Source of the DNA: NVTR01 sp036480115
Lineage (GTDB): Bacteria > Pseudomonadota > Alphaproteobacteria > Rhodobacterales > Rhodobacteraceae
NCBI GenBank assembly: GCA_965224795.1
Contig: CBDDAE010000001.1
Location: 1,054,001-1,118,000 of the forward strand
Reading direction: 5' to 3'
Length of the DNA: 64,000 bases
The notes under the pieces are model-generated. The model ran no database searches. It had not been told where the DNA came from and saw only the letters and a list, made by a program, of their open reading frames with translations. Made by a program: the position numbers and the translations under genes. Positions 25,220 through 33,478 of the stretch are shown one piece after another. The stretch's first letter is position 1. The number at the start of each line of letters is the position of its first letter.

Positions 25220-25237
25220 TAGTTTAGTATTAAACTA
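25220..25237. promoter_or_regulatory. 18-bp inverted repeat, likely operator between cupin and maeB genes
   Basis: TAGTTTA-GTAT-TAAACTA is a perfect 7-4-7 inverted repeat located 22 bp upstream of the maeB start and 105 bp upstream of the divergent cupin start. The size and A/T-rich symmetric arms look like a MarR- or GntR-type operator. The repeat sits where it would overlap the maeB promoter or its 5' leader. Confidence 0.5.
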
Positions 25238-25258
25238 CTTTCAATCAAGGGCTTTGAA

Positions 25259-27538
25259 ATGACCAAAAAACCAATTGATGCCAATAAACAGGCAGCGCTG
25301 GATTACCATGAATTTCCCAAACCTGGAAAGTTGGAAGTCAAGCCCACCAAGCCCATGGCCAATGGCCGCGATCTGTCCTTAGCCTATAGCCCCGGCGTGG
25401 CTGAGGCTTGTTTAGAGATCGAAAAGAACCCTGATCTGGCGCGCAAATACACCACCCGTGGCAATCTGGTTGGGGTGGTGACCAACGGCACGGCGGTGCT
25501 GGGTTTGGGCAATATCGGCGGGCTGGCGTCAAAACCTGTGATGGAAGGAAAAGCCGTTCTTTTCAAGAAGTTCGCCAATATCGATTGCTTTGATATTGAA
25601 CTGAACGAGGTTGATCCGGAAAAGATGGCAGATATCGTCTGCGCGCTGGAACCAACCTTTGGCGCGATCAATCTGGAAGACATCAAAGCACCCGATTGCT
25701 TTATCGTTGAACAGATTTGCCGCGAGCGCATGGGCATCCCGGTTTTCCACGATGATCAGCACGGAACGGCAATTGTTGTCGGGGCGGCTGCAACCAACGC
25801 GCTGCATGTTGCCGGCAAGAAGATGGGTGATATCAAAGTTGTGTCCACGGGTGGTGGTGCGGCGGGAATTGCCTGTCTGAACATGTTGCTGAAACTTGGG
25901 GTGAAACGAGAAAATGTCTGGCTTTGCGACATTAAGGGGTTGGTGTATGAGGGCCGGGTTGAAGATATGACCCCGCAAAAAGCCGCCTATGCCCAACCCG
26001 GTGGCGCCAAAACTCTGGATGATGTGATCGGTGGCGCTGACCTGTTCCTGGGCCTGTCCGGACCCGGTGTTTTGAAACCTGAGATGGTTAAGAAAATGGC
26101 TGCCACGCCGATTGTCTTTGCATTGGCCAACCCAACCCCGGAAATCCTGCCGGAAGAGGTGCAACAGGTTGCGCCCGACGCCATTATCGCCACCGGGCGG
26201 TCTGATTATCCCAATCAGGTGAATAACGTGCTGTGTTTTCCATTCATCTTTCGCGGGGCACTGGATGTCTGCGCCACCGAAATTAACGATGAAATGGAAC
26301 TGGCCTGCATCGCCGGAATTGCGGAACTGGCCCGCGCCACCACCAGCGCCGAAGCCGCTGCCGCCTATCGCGGTGAGCAGATGACATTTGGCGCCGATTA
26401 TCTGATCCCAAAACCGTTTGATCCGCGCCTGATGGGGGTTGTGGCAGCGTCAGTGGCCGGGGCGGCCATGAAATCCGGTGTTGCCAAGAACCCGGTGAAA
26501 AATCTGGAGGCCTATAAAGCAAAACTGGACGGCTCGGTTTTCAAGTCGGCCTTTATCATGCGCCCGGTTTTTGAAGCCGCGGCAACAGCTGCGCGTCGCA
26601 TCGTGTTTGCTGAAGGCGAAGATGAGCGAGTTTTACGCGCTGCAAACGCAATGCTTGAGGAAACCATAGACAAACCGATCCTGATTGGTCGACCCGAAGT
26701 CATAGATGCCCGCTGTGAACGCGCCGGTCTGTCGATCCGCCCGTCCAAAGATTTTGAGATCGTGAACCCCGAGCGCGACCACCGCTATCGCGATTACTGG
26801 ACAACCTACCACGAAGTTGCTGAACGCAAAGGCGTAACCCCCGATCTGGCCAAGGCAATCATGCGCACAAACACTACGGCCATTGGTGCGGTGATGGTGC
26901 ATCGGGGTGAGGCTGACAGCTTGATCTGCGGTACGTTCGGGCAATATTTATGGCATTTAAATTATATAAATCAGGTACTTGGAACAGACGATCTGCGCCC
27001 CGTCGGTGCCCTTAGCCTGATGATACTGGAAGACGGGCCCCTGTTTATTGCCGACACTCAGGTCAACCCAGAACCCACAGCCGACCAGATTGCCCATGCC
27101 ATTTGCGGCGCTGCGCGCCATGTGCGCCGCTTTGGTGTGGAACCCAATATAGCGCTATGTTGTCATTCTCAGTTCGGTAATCTGGACATCGCCAGTGGTC
27201 GCAAAATGCGCGCGGCACTGGATATTCTGAACGCTGAACCGCGTGATTTTTGCTATGAGGGTGAAATGCAGGTGGATGTGGCACTGGATGTGGAATTGCG
27301 GGGTCGAATTTTTCCCAATTCACGGATGAAAGGGGCTGCCAATGTGCTGATCTTTGCCAGCTCTGATGCGGCCAGCGGCATTCGCAACATCCTGAAACAA
27401 AAGGCATCTGGTCTTGAGGTCGGGCCGATACTGATGGGCATGGGCAACCGCGCCCATATTGTAACGCCATCAATCACGGCACGCGGTTTGCTGAACATGG
27501 CCGCACTGGCTGGCACACCGGTTTCCCACTACGGCTAA
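25259..27538 (+). CDS. maeB: NADP-dependent malic enzyme with C-terminal phosphotransacetylase-like domain
   Basis: 759 residues, the large MaeB type. It decarboxylates malate to pyruvate, making NADPH. The malic N-domain carries LSLAYSPGVAEACLEI and VVTNGTAVLGLGNIGG; FHDDQHGTAIVVGAAATNAL holds metal ligands; VSTGGGAAGIACLNMLLKLG is the Rossmann loop. From about residue 440 a PTA-like domain (RRIVFAEGEDERVLRAANAM ... PEPTADQIAHAICGAARHVR) follows, which in MaeB acts as an acetyl-CoA-sensing regulatory domain and not as an active enzyme. AAGGGC lies before the ATG. It links acetate or fatty-acid derived acetyl-CoA to pyruvate supply. Confidence 0.96.
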   Translation: MTKKPIDANKQAALDYHEFPKPGKLEVKPTKPMANGRDLSLAYSPGVAEACLEIEKNPDLARKYTTRGNLVGVVTNGTAVLGLGNIGGLASKPVMEGKAVLFKKFANIDCFDIELNEVDPEKMADIVCALEPTFGAINLEDIKAPDCFIVEQICRERMGIPVFHDDQHGTAIVVGAAATNALHVAGKKMGDIKVVSTGGGAAGIACLNMLLKLGVKRENVWLCDIKGLVYEGRVEDMTPQKAAYAQPGGAKTLDDVIGGADLFLGLSGPGVLKPEMVKKMAATPIVFALANPTPEILPEEVQQVAPDAIIATGRSDYPNQVNNVLCFPFIFRGALDVCATEINDEMELACIAGIAELARATTSAEAAAAYRGEQMTFGADYLIPKPFDPRLMGVVAASVAGAAMKSGVAKNPVKNLEAYKAKLDGSVFKSAFIMRPVFEAAATAARRIVFAEGEDERVLRAANAMLEETIDKPILIGRPEVIDARCERAGLSIRPSKDFEIVNPERDHRYRDYWTTYHEVAERKGVTPDLAKAIMRTNTTAIGAVMVHRGEADSLICGTFGQYLWHLNYINQVLGTDDLRPVGALSLMILEDGPLFIADTQVNPEPTADQIAHAICGAARHVRRFGVEPNIALCCHSQFGNLDIASGRKMRAALDILNAEPRDFCYEGEMQVDVALDVELRGRIFPNSRMKGAANVLIFASSDAASGIRNILKQKASGLEVGPILMGMGNRAHIVTPSITARGLLNMAALAGTPVSHYG

Positions 27539-27651
27539 GTGCGTGCCGCAAGCAGGCCACCAAATGACGATTTTGGTGTTGAACCCGCTTAAAACTGGTG
27601 ATCCAGTATCACGGAATTAGGTATTGATTCCAATCCGTTCAGGGGCCCAAA

Positions 27652-29196
27652 TTGCCAGAAAAACGCAATGTACTTTTCATAGTCTGCGACCAGTTGCGCG
27701 CCGATTGTGTGGTCGGGGCGCTGTCCGCCCATGTCCAGATGCCTAACATTCAGGCGCTGCGGCGCGACGCTGTAACTTTCACCCGACATTTCTCGGTGGC
27801 CAGCCCCTGTGGCCCGGCGCGGGCCAGCCTGCTGACCGGGCTTTATGCCATGAACCACCGCTCGGTGCGCAACGGTGCGCCGCTGGCCGATGATTTCACA
27901 AATCTGGCGCTGGAAATGCGCGACAATGGCTATGTAGCGCTGCTGTTTGGCTACACCGACACCAGCCGCGATCCGCGCGGGCGTGACCCCGATGATCCGG
28001 TGTTGCAGAACTATGAACAGGTCATGCCGGGGTTCGATGAATGCCTTGAAATGCGCATGGATTATGGTTCTGCACCCTGGCGGGCTGATCTGCTGGCCAA
28101 GGGCTATACATTACCCGATCCTGACGATTTTTATGCACCGGTTTCAGACGACCCCAGCCGCAAACCACAGCTTGCTGATCCGCCATTTTACCGCGCCCAA
28201 GACAGTGATACAGCGTTCCTGACCAATGAATTTCTGCGCCAAATTCCGAAGCACAGTGAAACCAGCTGGCTGAGCCTGCTTACCTTTTTGCGCCCGCACC
28301 CGCCACTGGTTGCCCCCGCCCCCTATAACCGGATGTATGACCCGGCTGATCTGCCACTGCCCCGGCGCCTGAACGATATCCAACAAGAACTGGCCGTTCA
28401 TCCTTTCATTAAAGGCTCAATGAAAAAGCCCCCGATTGACCGCGTGGTCAAGGGCTTTGCCGGACAACTGGACCCGTCTGATGACACCGCCATTCAGGCG
28501 TTGCGCGCAATTTACCTGGGTCTTGCCAGCGAAGTTGACGACCATATCGGCCACGTCATCAACCACCTGAAAGACACAGGGCAGTTTGACGATACAGTCA
28601 TCATATTCACCGCCGACCACGGTGAGTCTTTGGGGGATCACTACCTCTGGGGCAAGGAAACCCCCTATGACACGTCGTTTCGGGTGCCCCTGATTATCCG
28701 TGATCCGGACCAGCCGGGCCAACATGGAACTGACATTGATGCGCTGACTGAATCGGTCGACCTGATGCCGACAATTCTTGACCTTACCGGGCAAGCCGCG
28801 CCCACGTCATTGGATGGTGCATCGCTGGTGCCCTTTCTGAACGGCACACCGCCCAAGACATGGCGTGACAATGTGTATCTGGAACTTGATTTTGGCGAGC
28901 CAGACACACCAACCGTCTGGCAACAGGCAACCGGGGTTGGGTTTCATCAGGCAAATCTGGCGATACTGCGCGAAAACCGTTTTAAGTTGGTGCATTTCAA
29001 CGGCGGACTGGCGCCGCTGCTGTTTGATCTGGACGCTGATCCCCATGAAATGGTCAATCTGGCGAATGACCCGGCCCATGCAGGCACATTGCTGCGCTTG
29101 ACGCAAAAATTGCTGAATCACCGCATGTCCCATGCGGATACCAAGCTGTCGGATATGAAGATCGATCCGGATGGTATTAAGAAATACCAGCCCTGA
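27652..29196 (+). CDS. phosphonate monoester hydrolase (PMH) of the formylglycine sulfatase superfamily
   Basis: 514 residues from a TTG start with AGGGG 6 bp before it. The fold is the arylsulfatase type: metal Asp in LFIVCDQLRADCV, formylglycine motif SPCGPARASLLTG (Cys53, C-x-P-x-R), ADHGESLGDHYLWGK and SFRVPLII. The block LRPHPPLVAPAPYNRMYDP and the length match the rhizobial and Burkholderia PMH enzymes I recall, which hydrolyse phosphonate monoesters and phosphodiesters by a formylglycine nucleophile. The Cys needs a formylglycine-generating enzyme encoded elsewhere. No signal peptide, so it is cytoplasmic. It converges with the ABC importer operon, 4 bp between stops; choline sulfatase is the main alternative. 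Confidence 0.82.
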   Translation: MPEKRNVLFIVCDQLRADCVVGALSAHVQMPNIQALRRDAVTFTRHFSVASPCGPARASLLTGLYAMNHRSVRNGAPLADDFTNLALEMRDNGYVALLFGYTDTSRDPRGRDPDDPVLQNYEQVMPGFDECLEMRMDYGSAPWRADLLAKGYTLPDPDDFYAPVSDDPSRKPQLADPPFYRAQDSDTAFLTNEFLRQIPKHSETSWLSLLTFLRPHPPLVAPAPYNRMYDPADLPLPRRLNDIQQELAVHPFIKGSMKKPPIDRVVKGFAGQLDPSDDTAIQALRAIYLGLASEVDDHIGHVINHLKDTGQFDDTVIIFTADHGESLGDHYLWGKETPYDTSFRVPLIIRDPDQPGQHGTDIDALTESVDLMPTILDLTGQAAPTSLDGASLVPFLNGTPPKTWRDNVYLELDFGEPDTPTVWQQATGVGFHQANLAILRENRFKLVHFNGGLAPLLFDLDADPHEMVNLANDPAHAGTLLRLTQKLLNHRMSHADTKLSDMKIDPDGIKKYQP

Positions 29197-29200
29197 CCGC

Positions 29201-30217
29201 TTAGGCCGTTTCCAGCGCGTGGCTTTCCATCAATTCCTGCCAGCGGTGGCAGGCAACGGCGTGTTCGCTGCCGGATTGTTCCAGTTTTGGTTCAACCTTG
29301 CGGCAATGGTCCTGGGCAAAGCGGCACCGGGTCTGAAATTTGCAACCGGGCGGCGGGTTTGTCGGCGACGGAATTTCACCTTCCAACTTTTCGGCCTTCC
29401 CACGGTCATCCGGGTCCAGCGACGGGATCGCTGATAGCAGCGCCTTGGTGTAAGGGTGACGTGGTGCTGCAAACAATTCGCGCGTAGGTGCCGTCTCGAC
29501 CAGACGACCAAGATACATCACTGCAACATGATCGCAGACATGTGCTACGACACTAAGATCATGGCTGATAAACAAAAACGTCAGGCCCATTTCTTCCTGA
29601 ATTGATTTCAACAAGTTCAGCACGTCCGCCTGAATTGAAACATCCAGCGCAGCCACGCTTTCGTCAGCCACCACAAACCGAGGTTTGGAAACCAGCGCAC
29701 GGGCAATGGAAATCCGTTGCCGCTGACCTCCGGAAAATGCATGTGGATAGCGGCGTAAATGTTCCAGGTTCAACCGGCATTTCTCGGCAATCTCGCGCAC
29801 CCGCGCATCAGTTTCCTCACGGGATTTCGTCAGGCCCATGACTTCCAGAGGTTCCGCGATAATATCGCGCACCGTCATGCGCGGGCTTAGGGCGGCATAG
29901 GGATCTTGGAATATCAACTGGGCGCGACTGCGGTAATCCTTCAGTTCTGCATCCTTGATGTTGGGCAGATCATAACTGACTTCGCCATCGTTATAGTCGA
30001 TATCACCGCGGGTGATTGGCACGGCGCGTAACATGGCGCGACCCAATGTGGTTTTGCCAGAGCCGGATTCACCCACCAGCCCGAAAAAATTGCCCTTGGC
30101 TATGTCAATATTGACTCCTTCGACGGCCTTCACCACCGGCTTGGGGCCGAACAATGTACCTTGCAGTGGGAAATGGACCGACAGGTCGCGTGCGCTTATC
30201 AGGGGTTTGTCGCTCAT
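29201..30217 (-). CDS. peptide-type ABC importer ATPase (OppF/DppF-like)
   Basis: 338 residues. Walker A is GLVGESGSGKTTLGRAM, the ABC signature is HAFSGGQRQRISIARALV, Walker B is RFVVADESVAALDVSIQ, and the C-terminal oligopeptide/dipeptide extension is present (IPSPTNPPPGCKFQTRCRFA, which carries cysteines that in this family may bind an Fe-S cluster). It overlaps oppD by 4 bp and is the last gene of the five-gene importer operon. It couples ATP hydrolysis to import by the OppB/OppC-like permeases. A further Cys (DHCRKV) completes the usual set of four. Confidence 0.95.
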   Translation of the reverse strand: MSDKPLISARDLSVHFPLQGTLFGPKPVVKAVEGVNIDIAKGNFFGLVGESGSGKTTLGRAMLRAVPITRGDIDYNDGEVSYDLPNIKDAELKDYRSRAQLIFQDPYAALSPRMTVRDIIAEPLEVMGLTKSREETDARVREIAEKCRLNLEHLRRYPHAFSGGQRQRISIARALVSKPRFVVADESVAALDVSIQADVLNLLKSIQEEMGLTFLFISHDLSVVAHVCDHVAVMYLGRLVETAPTRELFAAPRHPYTKALLSAIPSLDPDDRGKAEKLEGEIPSPTNPPPGCKFQTRCRFAQDHCRKVEPKLEQSGSEHAVACHRWQELMESHALETA

Positions 30218-31215
30218 GCTGCGCTCTCCTTTTTATCCACCAAATGGCAGGCCGCAGCATGGCCATCCGAAACATTGTGAAACACCGGAATTTCTGCAGC
30301 GCAACGCCCTTCGATAATGTCGCCGCACCGTGTATGGAAAACGCAACCGCTTGGCCGTTCCAAGGGCGAAGGAATGTCGCCGGGAATAGGGCTTAGCGGT
30401 GTGTCCAGATCATCAAGATCCGGCAGCGCATCCAACAATCCGCGCGTGTAAGGGTGCGACGGGTTCCGCAAAACATCACGAACAGGTCCCTGTTCGATCA
30501 GACGTCCTAGATACATCACCGCCACCTTATCGGCCGTCTGGGCAATTACCCCCAGATCGTGGGTGATGAAAATGATCCCCATGCCAAATTCGGTTACCAG
30601 ATCCTTCATTAGGTCAATCACCTGCGCCTGAATGGTTACATCCAGCGCCGTGGTCGGTTCATCTGCAATTAGCAGCTTTGGTTTCGTCGATAGCGCCATG
30701 GCGATCATCGCTCGCTGACGCATACCACCCGACAGTTCGAACGCATATTGCTTGAATCGTTGCGAGGCATCGGAAATTCCCACACGGTTCAGCATCTCTA
30801 CCGATAACTCTATCGCCTGCTTACGGTTCATATCTGTGTGGATTTGCAGCTGTTCCACCATCTGTTCTCCGATGGTTATTGCAGGTGCAAAACTGGCCAT
30901 GGGTTCCTGGAAAATCAGGGAAATTGCCCCACCCCGAACCACCTGCATTCCACGCCCGGAATCAAGAGACATGACGTCTACGGGACCGTCTTCCAGATGC
31001 AATGTGATCTTGGTATCTGGTCCGTAAACCGCATTTGACGGGTTCAACCGCATCAGCGATTTAGCAGTCACCGATTTACCTGACCCGCTTTCGCCAACCA
31101 GCCCCATGACCTCGCCTTGATCCAGTGAAAACGACACGTTATCCACCGCTGTGATCCGACCTTCGTCAGTGTCAAATTGCAGTGTCAGGTTTTCTACATC
31201 AATAAGGCGCGTCAT
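30214..31215 (-). CDS. peptide-type ABC importer ATPase (OppD/DppD-like)
   Basis: 333 residues. Walker A GLVGESGSGKSVTAKSL, signature FELSGGMRQRAMIAMALST, Walker B KLLIADEPTTALDVTIQA and the C-terminal segment IPSPLERPSGCVFHTRCGDI with Cys residues typical of the subfamily. It is the partner of the ATPase at 29201; the two form a heterodimer in Opp/Dpp systems. Its ATG overlaps the stop of the upstream permease by a TAATG-type junction. Regions that would differ for substrate specificity lie in the binding protein and permeases, not here. Confidence 0.95.
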   Translation of the reverse strand: MTRLIDVENLTLQFDTDEGRITAVDNVSFSLDQGEVMGLVGESGSGKSVTAKSLMRLNPSNAVYGPDTKITLHLEDGPVDVMSLDSGRGMQVVRGGAISLIFQEPMASFAPAITIGEQMVEQLQIHTDMNRKQAIELSVEMLNRVGISDASQRFKQYAFELSGGMRQRAMIAMALSTKPKLLIADEPTTALDVTIQAQVIDLMKDLVTEFGMGIIFITHDLGVIAQTADKVAVMYLGRLIEQGPVRDVLRNPSHPYTRGLLDALPDLDDLDTPLSPIPGDIPSPLERPSGCVFHTRCGDIIEGRCAAEIPVFHNVSDGHAAACHLVDKKESAA

Positions 31216-32369
31216 TATTTGCTATCCGAATAAGGGTCAGCCGCATCACGCAATCCGTCACCGACGAATACGAATGCAAGCACCAGAATTATGAAGAATA
31301 TCACCGGGATAAAATACCATTGGTAGTTCAGTAAGACATCGGCCGAGGTCACGTTCTGCAACATCACCCCAAGCGAGTTTACGGGGTCTTTCAACCCCAG
31401 CCCGATAAAGCTTAGCGCCGTTTCAGACAGCACCATGTAAGGAAATGAAATCACCAGATCGACGATGATATAACTGGTGAAACTGGGCAACAGGTGTTTA
31501 CGGATGACGTGGCTTGGTGTCGCTCCGCACAGTTGCGCCGCCAGCACATATTCCTGATTTCGTTCTGTCAGTAAGTGCGTTCTCACCCTTCGAGCAAGAG
31601 TTGGCCAACCAATAAAGCCCAAGATGATTGATATGAAAAAGAACCGCGCTTCCGAGCTCCATTCAGGCGGAATAAACGCTGCCAGCGCCATGAATAGCGG
31701 GATTGCCGGTACCGTTCGAATGGTGTCGGTGATCATTTGCAAAACACTATCGATCCAACCGCCGTAATAACCGGCCACTCCTCCAATGATCAGCGCCAGG
31801 ACAAAAGCAATGAAAACCCCGATTGTCCCCACGGCCATTGACGTATTAATCGCTGCAAACGTTCGCGAAAAGATGTCCTTGCCGGTGCTGTCAGTACCAA
31901 AAAGGTGCAGCTGCCCCTTATCGGTGCCAAACAGGTGCGTATTCATCTTGATACCGAACAGTTTGTATTCGCTGCCTTCGGCGAAAAACTCCACATACCG
32001 GCGATCTTCCAGTTCTGATTTAACCTCCGTGACCCACCTGAAGTTGGTCTGAATGCTGCGAGTTCGTTCCGTTGTGTAAACAAATGGCCGTGCCGAAAAC
32101 CCGTTGTCATCCCAGAATTTCGGGAGCTGCGGTGCGCCGTTCATATAGGATTCGTCACGCCCTGCGATGCTTGGATCATATGGCGTCAGGAACGGCGAAA
32201 ACAGTCCCGACAGGATCAGGAAAATCAGAACCCAGGCGCCAAACAGCGCCGATTTGTTCTTTTTGAACCGTTGCCAGATCAACTGTCGTTGCGAAGCCGT
32301 AAAATACGCTTCTTTCAGTTTCTGATCGGACGTCGACATAGTTGCTGTTTGGTCTGTCATATCGGTCAC
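31215..32369 (-). CDS. peptide-type ABC importer permease (OppC/DppC-like) with long insert
   Basis: 384 residues, about 80 longer than most DppC proteins. One N-terminal helix (ALFGAWVLIFLILSGLFS) is followed by an ~130-residue periplasmic stretch before the TM bundle, a feature of the YejE/OppC-large subgroup. The FGTD motif normally before the second helix is duplicated (HLFGTDKGQLHLFGTDSTG). The EAA-type loop to the ATPase reads EYVLAAQLCGATPSHVIRKH. A GTG start at 32369 overlaps the oppB stop. The insert could contact the large binding protein; substrate is unproven. Confidence 0.93.
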   Translation of the reverse strand: MTDMTDQTATMSTSDQKLKEAYFTASQRQLIWQRFKKNKSALFGAWVLIFLILSGLFSPFLTPYDPSIAGRDESYMNGAPQLPKFWDDNGFSARPFVYTTERTRSIQTNFRWVTEVKSELEDRRYVEFFAEGSEYKLFGIKMNTHLFGTDKGQLHLFGTDSTGKDIFSRTFAAINTSMAVGTIGVFIAFVLALIIGGVAGYYGGWIDSVLQMITDTIRTVPAIPLFMALAAFIPPEWSSEARFFFISIILGFIGWPTLARRVRTHLLTERNQEYVLAAQLCGATPSHVIRKHLLPSFTSYIIVDLVISFPYMVLSETALSFIGLGLKDPVNSLGVMLQNVTSADVLLNYQWYFIPVIFFIILVLAFVFVGDGLRDAADPYSDSK

Positions 32370-33370
32370 CCTACTATCGAGCGCCGAATGCGCGGATCGG
32401 TCAATGCCAGGATAATATCTGTCACAAAGTTGATGGTGACGATGGACCCGGTCAAAAGGAAGATTATCGCGCCCGCTAACTGCTGGTCATTGGATCGTGC
32501 CAGCGCGTCAATCAGCAACTTACCAGCCTCGGTCAGGGTCAGGATCAGGGCGACCACCGGGAGCTCGTTGAAGATACGGTTCAAATCGAACCCCAGCGAA
32601 TTGATGATCGGACTAAGCGCATGTCGCGCCGGGTATCGCATCAATAATCGTCGCCCTGTAACACCACGTGCGGCAGCGGCAGTAACGTATAACTTGTCCA
32701 CCTCGTCCGACATCAATGCCCGCACCGTTTGAATGGCAAAGGCCGTGGCCGACCAGCCAAGGATAAAGATCGGAAGCCAGGCATGACCAAGGAAATCCAT
32801 GACCCTTTCAAAGGACCAGGCCGCATCCCTAAATTCCTTTGAAAATAGGCCGGTTAATGAATTGCCGAACATGACCGTTGAAAATAACATGATCATCAAG
32901 GCAAGTAAGAAGTTAGGCAATGCCAGACCCAGGTAAGAAATCAGACGCAGCGAATTGTTTACAACCGCATTTTTGGATGTGGCGGCGTAGATGCCAACCG
33001 GGATGGCGATAATGTAAGCTAAAAGCAGCGATGATAGGCAAAGACCCAAGCTGATCCAGAATTTTTCGCCTAGCAGCTGGGAAATGTTAAGGCGCAGAAT
33101 GCAACTGTCACCAAAATCGCCTTGAAACGCCCCGACCACCCATGTGGCCCACCGTTGAACATAAGGTTTATCCAGCCCCAGCCGGATACGCTCTGCATCC
33201 ACATCAGCGGCAGTAATCACAGCACCTTGTGTGTTTTTAAATGCAATATAGCGTTCGGCGCAGTCACCCGGCACCAACTCCATCAATGAAAATACGATGA
33301 AGGAAACCAAAAGCAGTGTTAGAACTGCCAGTACAGCACGGGTTACAGCAAATTTTGCGAATAGATACAT
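32366..33370 (-). CDS. peptide-type ABC importer permease (OppB/DppB-like)
   Basis: 334 residues with six hydrophobic helices. N-terminal helix VLAVLTLLLVSFIVFSLMEL, then a periplasmic loop with PGDCAERYIAFKN and LGLDKPYVQRWATWVVG, and the EAA loop DKLYVTAAAARGVTGRRLLMRY facing the ATPase. The first periplasmic loop contains CAERYIAFKNTQGAVIT, giving a long extension as in the YejB subgroup. It is separated from the binding-protein gene by 108 bp containing two hairpins, and overlaps the OppC-like gene by 4 bp. Confidence 0.94.
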   Translation of the reverse strand: MYLFAKFAVTRAVLAVLTLLLVSFIVFSLMELVPGDCAERYIAFKNTQGAVITAADVDAERIRLGLDKPYVQRWATWVVGAFQGDFGDSCILRLNISQLLGEKFWISLGLCLSSLLLAYIIAIPVGIYAATSKNAVVNNSLRLISYLGLALPNFLLALMIMLFSTVMFGNSLTGLFSKEFRDAAWSFERVMDFLGHAWLPIFILGWSATAFAIQTVRALMSDEVDKLYVTAAAARGVTGRRLLMRYPARHALSPIINSLGFDLNRIFNELPVVALILTLTEAGKLLIDALARSNDQQLAGAIIFLLTGSIVTINFVTDIILALTDPRIRRSIVG

Positions 33371-33396
33371 GTGTCGACCCCATCGGCATTCAAAAT

Positions 33397-33452
33397 GACC
33401 ATTTTTGGTCTTGTTATCTGTGCTGCGGGCAAAGCAAGCCCTGCCCGCAGCA
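33397..33452 (-). terminator. hairpins between binding protein and permease genes (attenuator or mRNA stabiliser)
   Basis: TGCTGCGGGC (33421-33430) and GCCCGCAGCA (33443-33452) form a perfect 10-bp stem with a 12-nt loop; GACCA-TTTT-TGGTC (33397-33410) is a second stem. Both lie after the binding-protein stop at 33479 and before the oppB start at 33370. In importer operons such a position usually keeps the binding protein more abundant than the permeases. No T-run follows the strong stem. Confidence 0.6.
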
Positions 33453-33478
33453 AATTCAGTATTGTTAGTTCAGACCGC

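Noticed and set aside
27652..29196. Choline sulfatase (BetC) call for the sulfatase-family gene
   Set aside because: The CGPAR motif, PHPPLVAPAPYNRMY block and ~514-residue length fit phosphonate monoester hydrolases better, and no choline or betaine genes are nearby.
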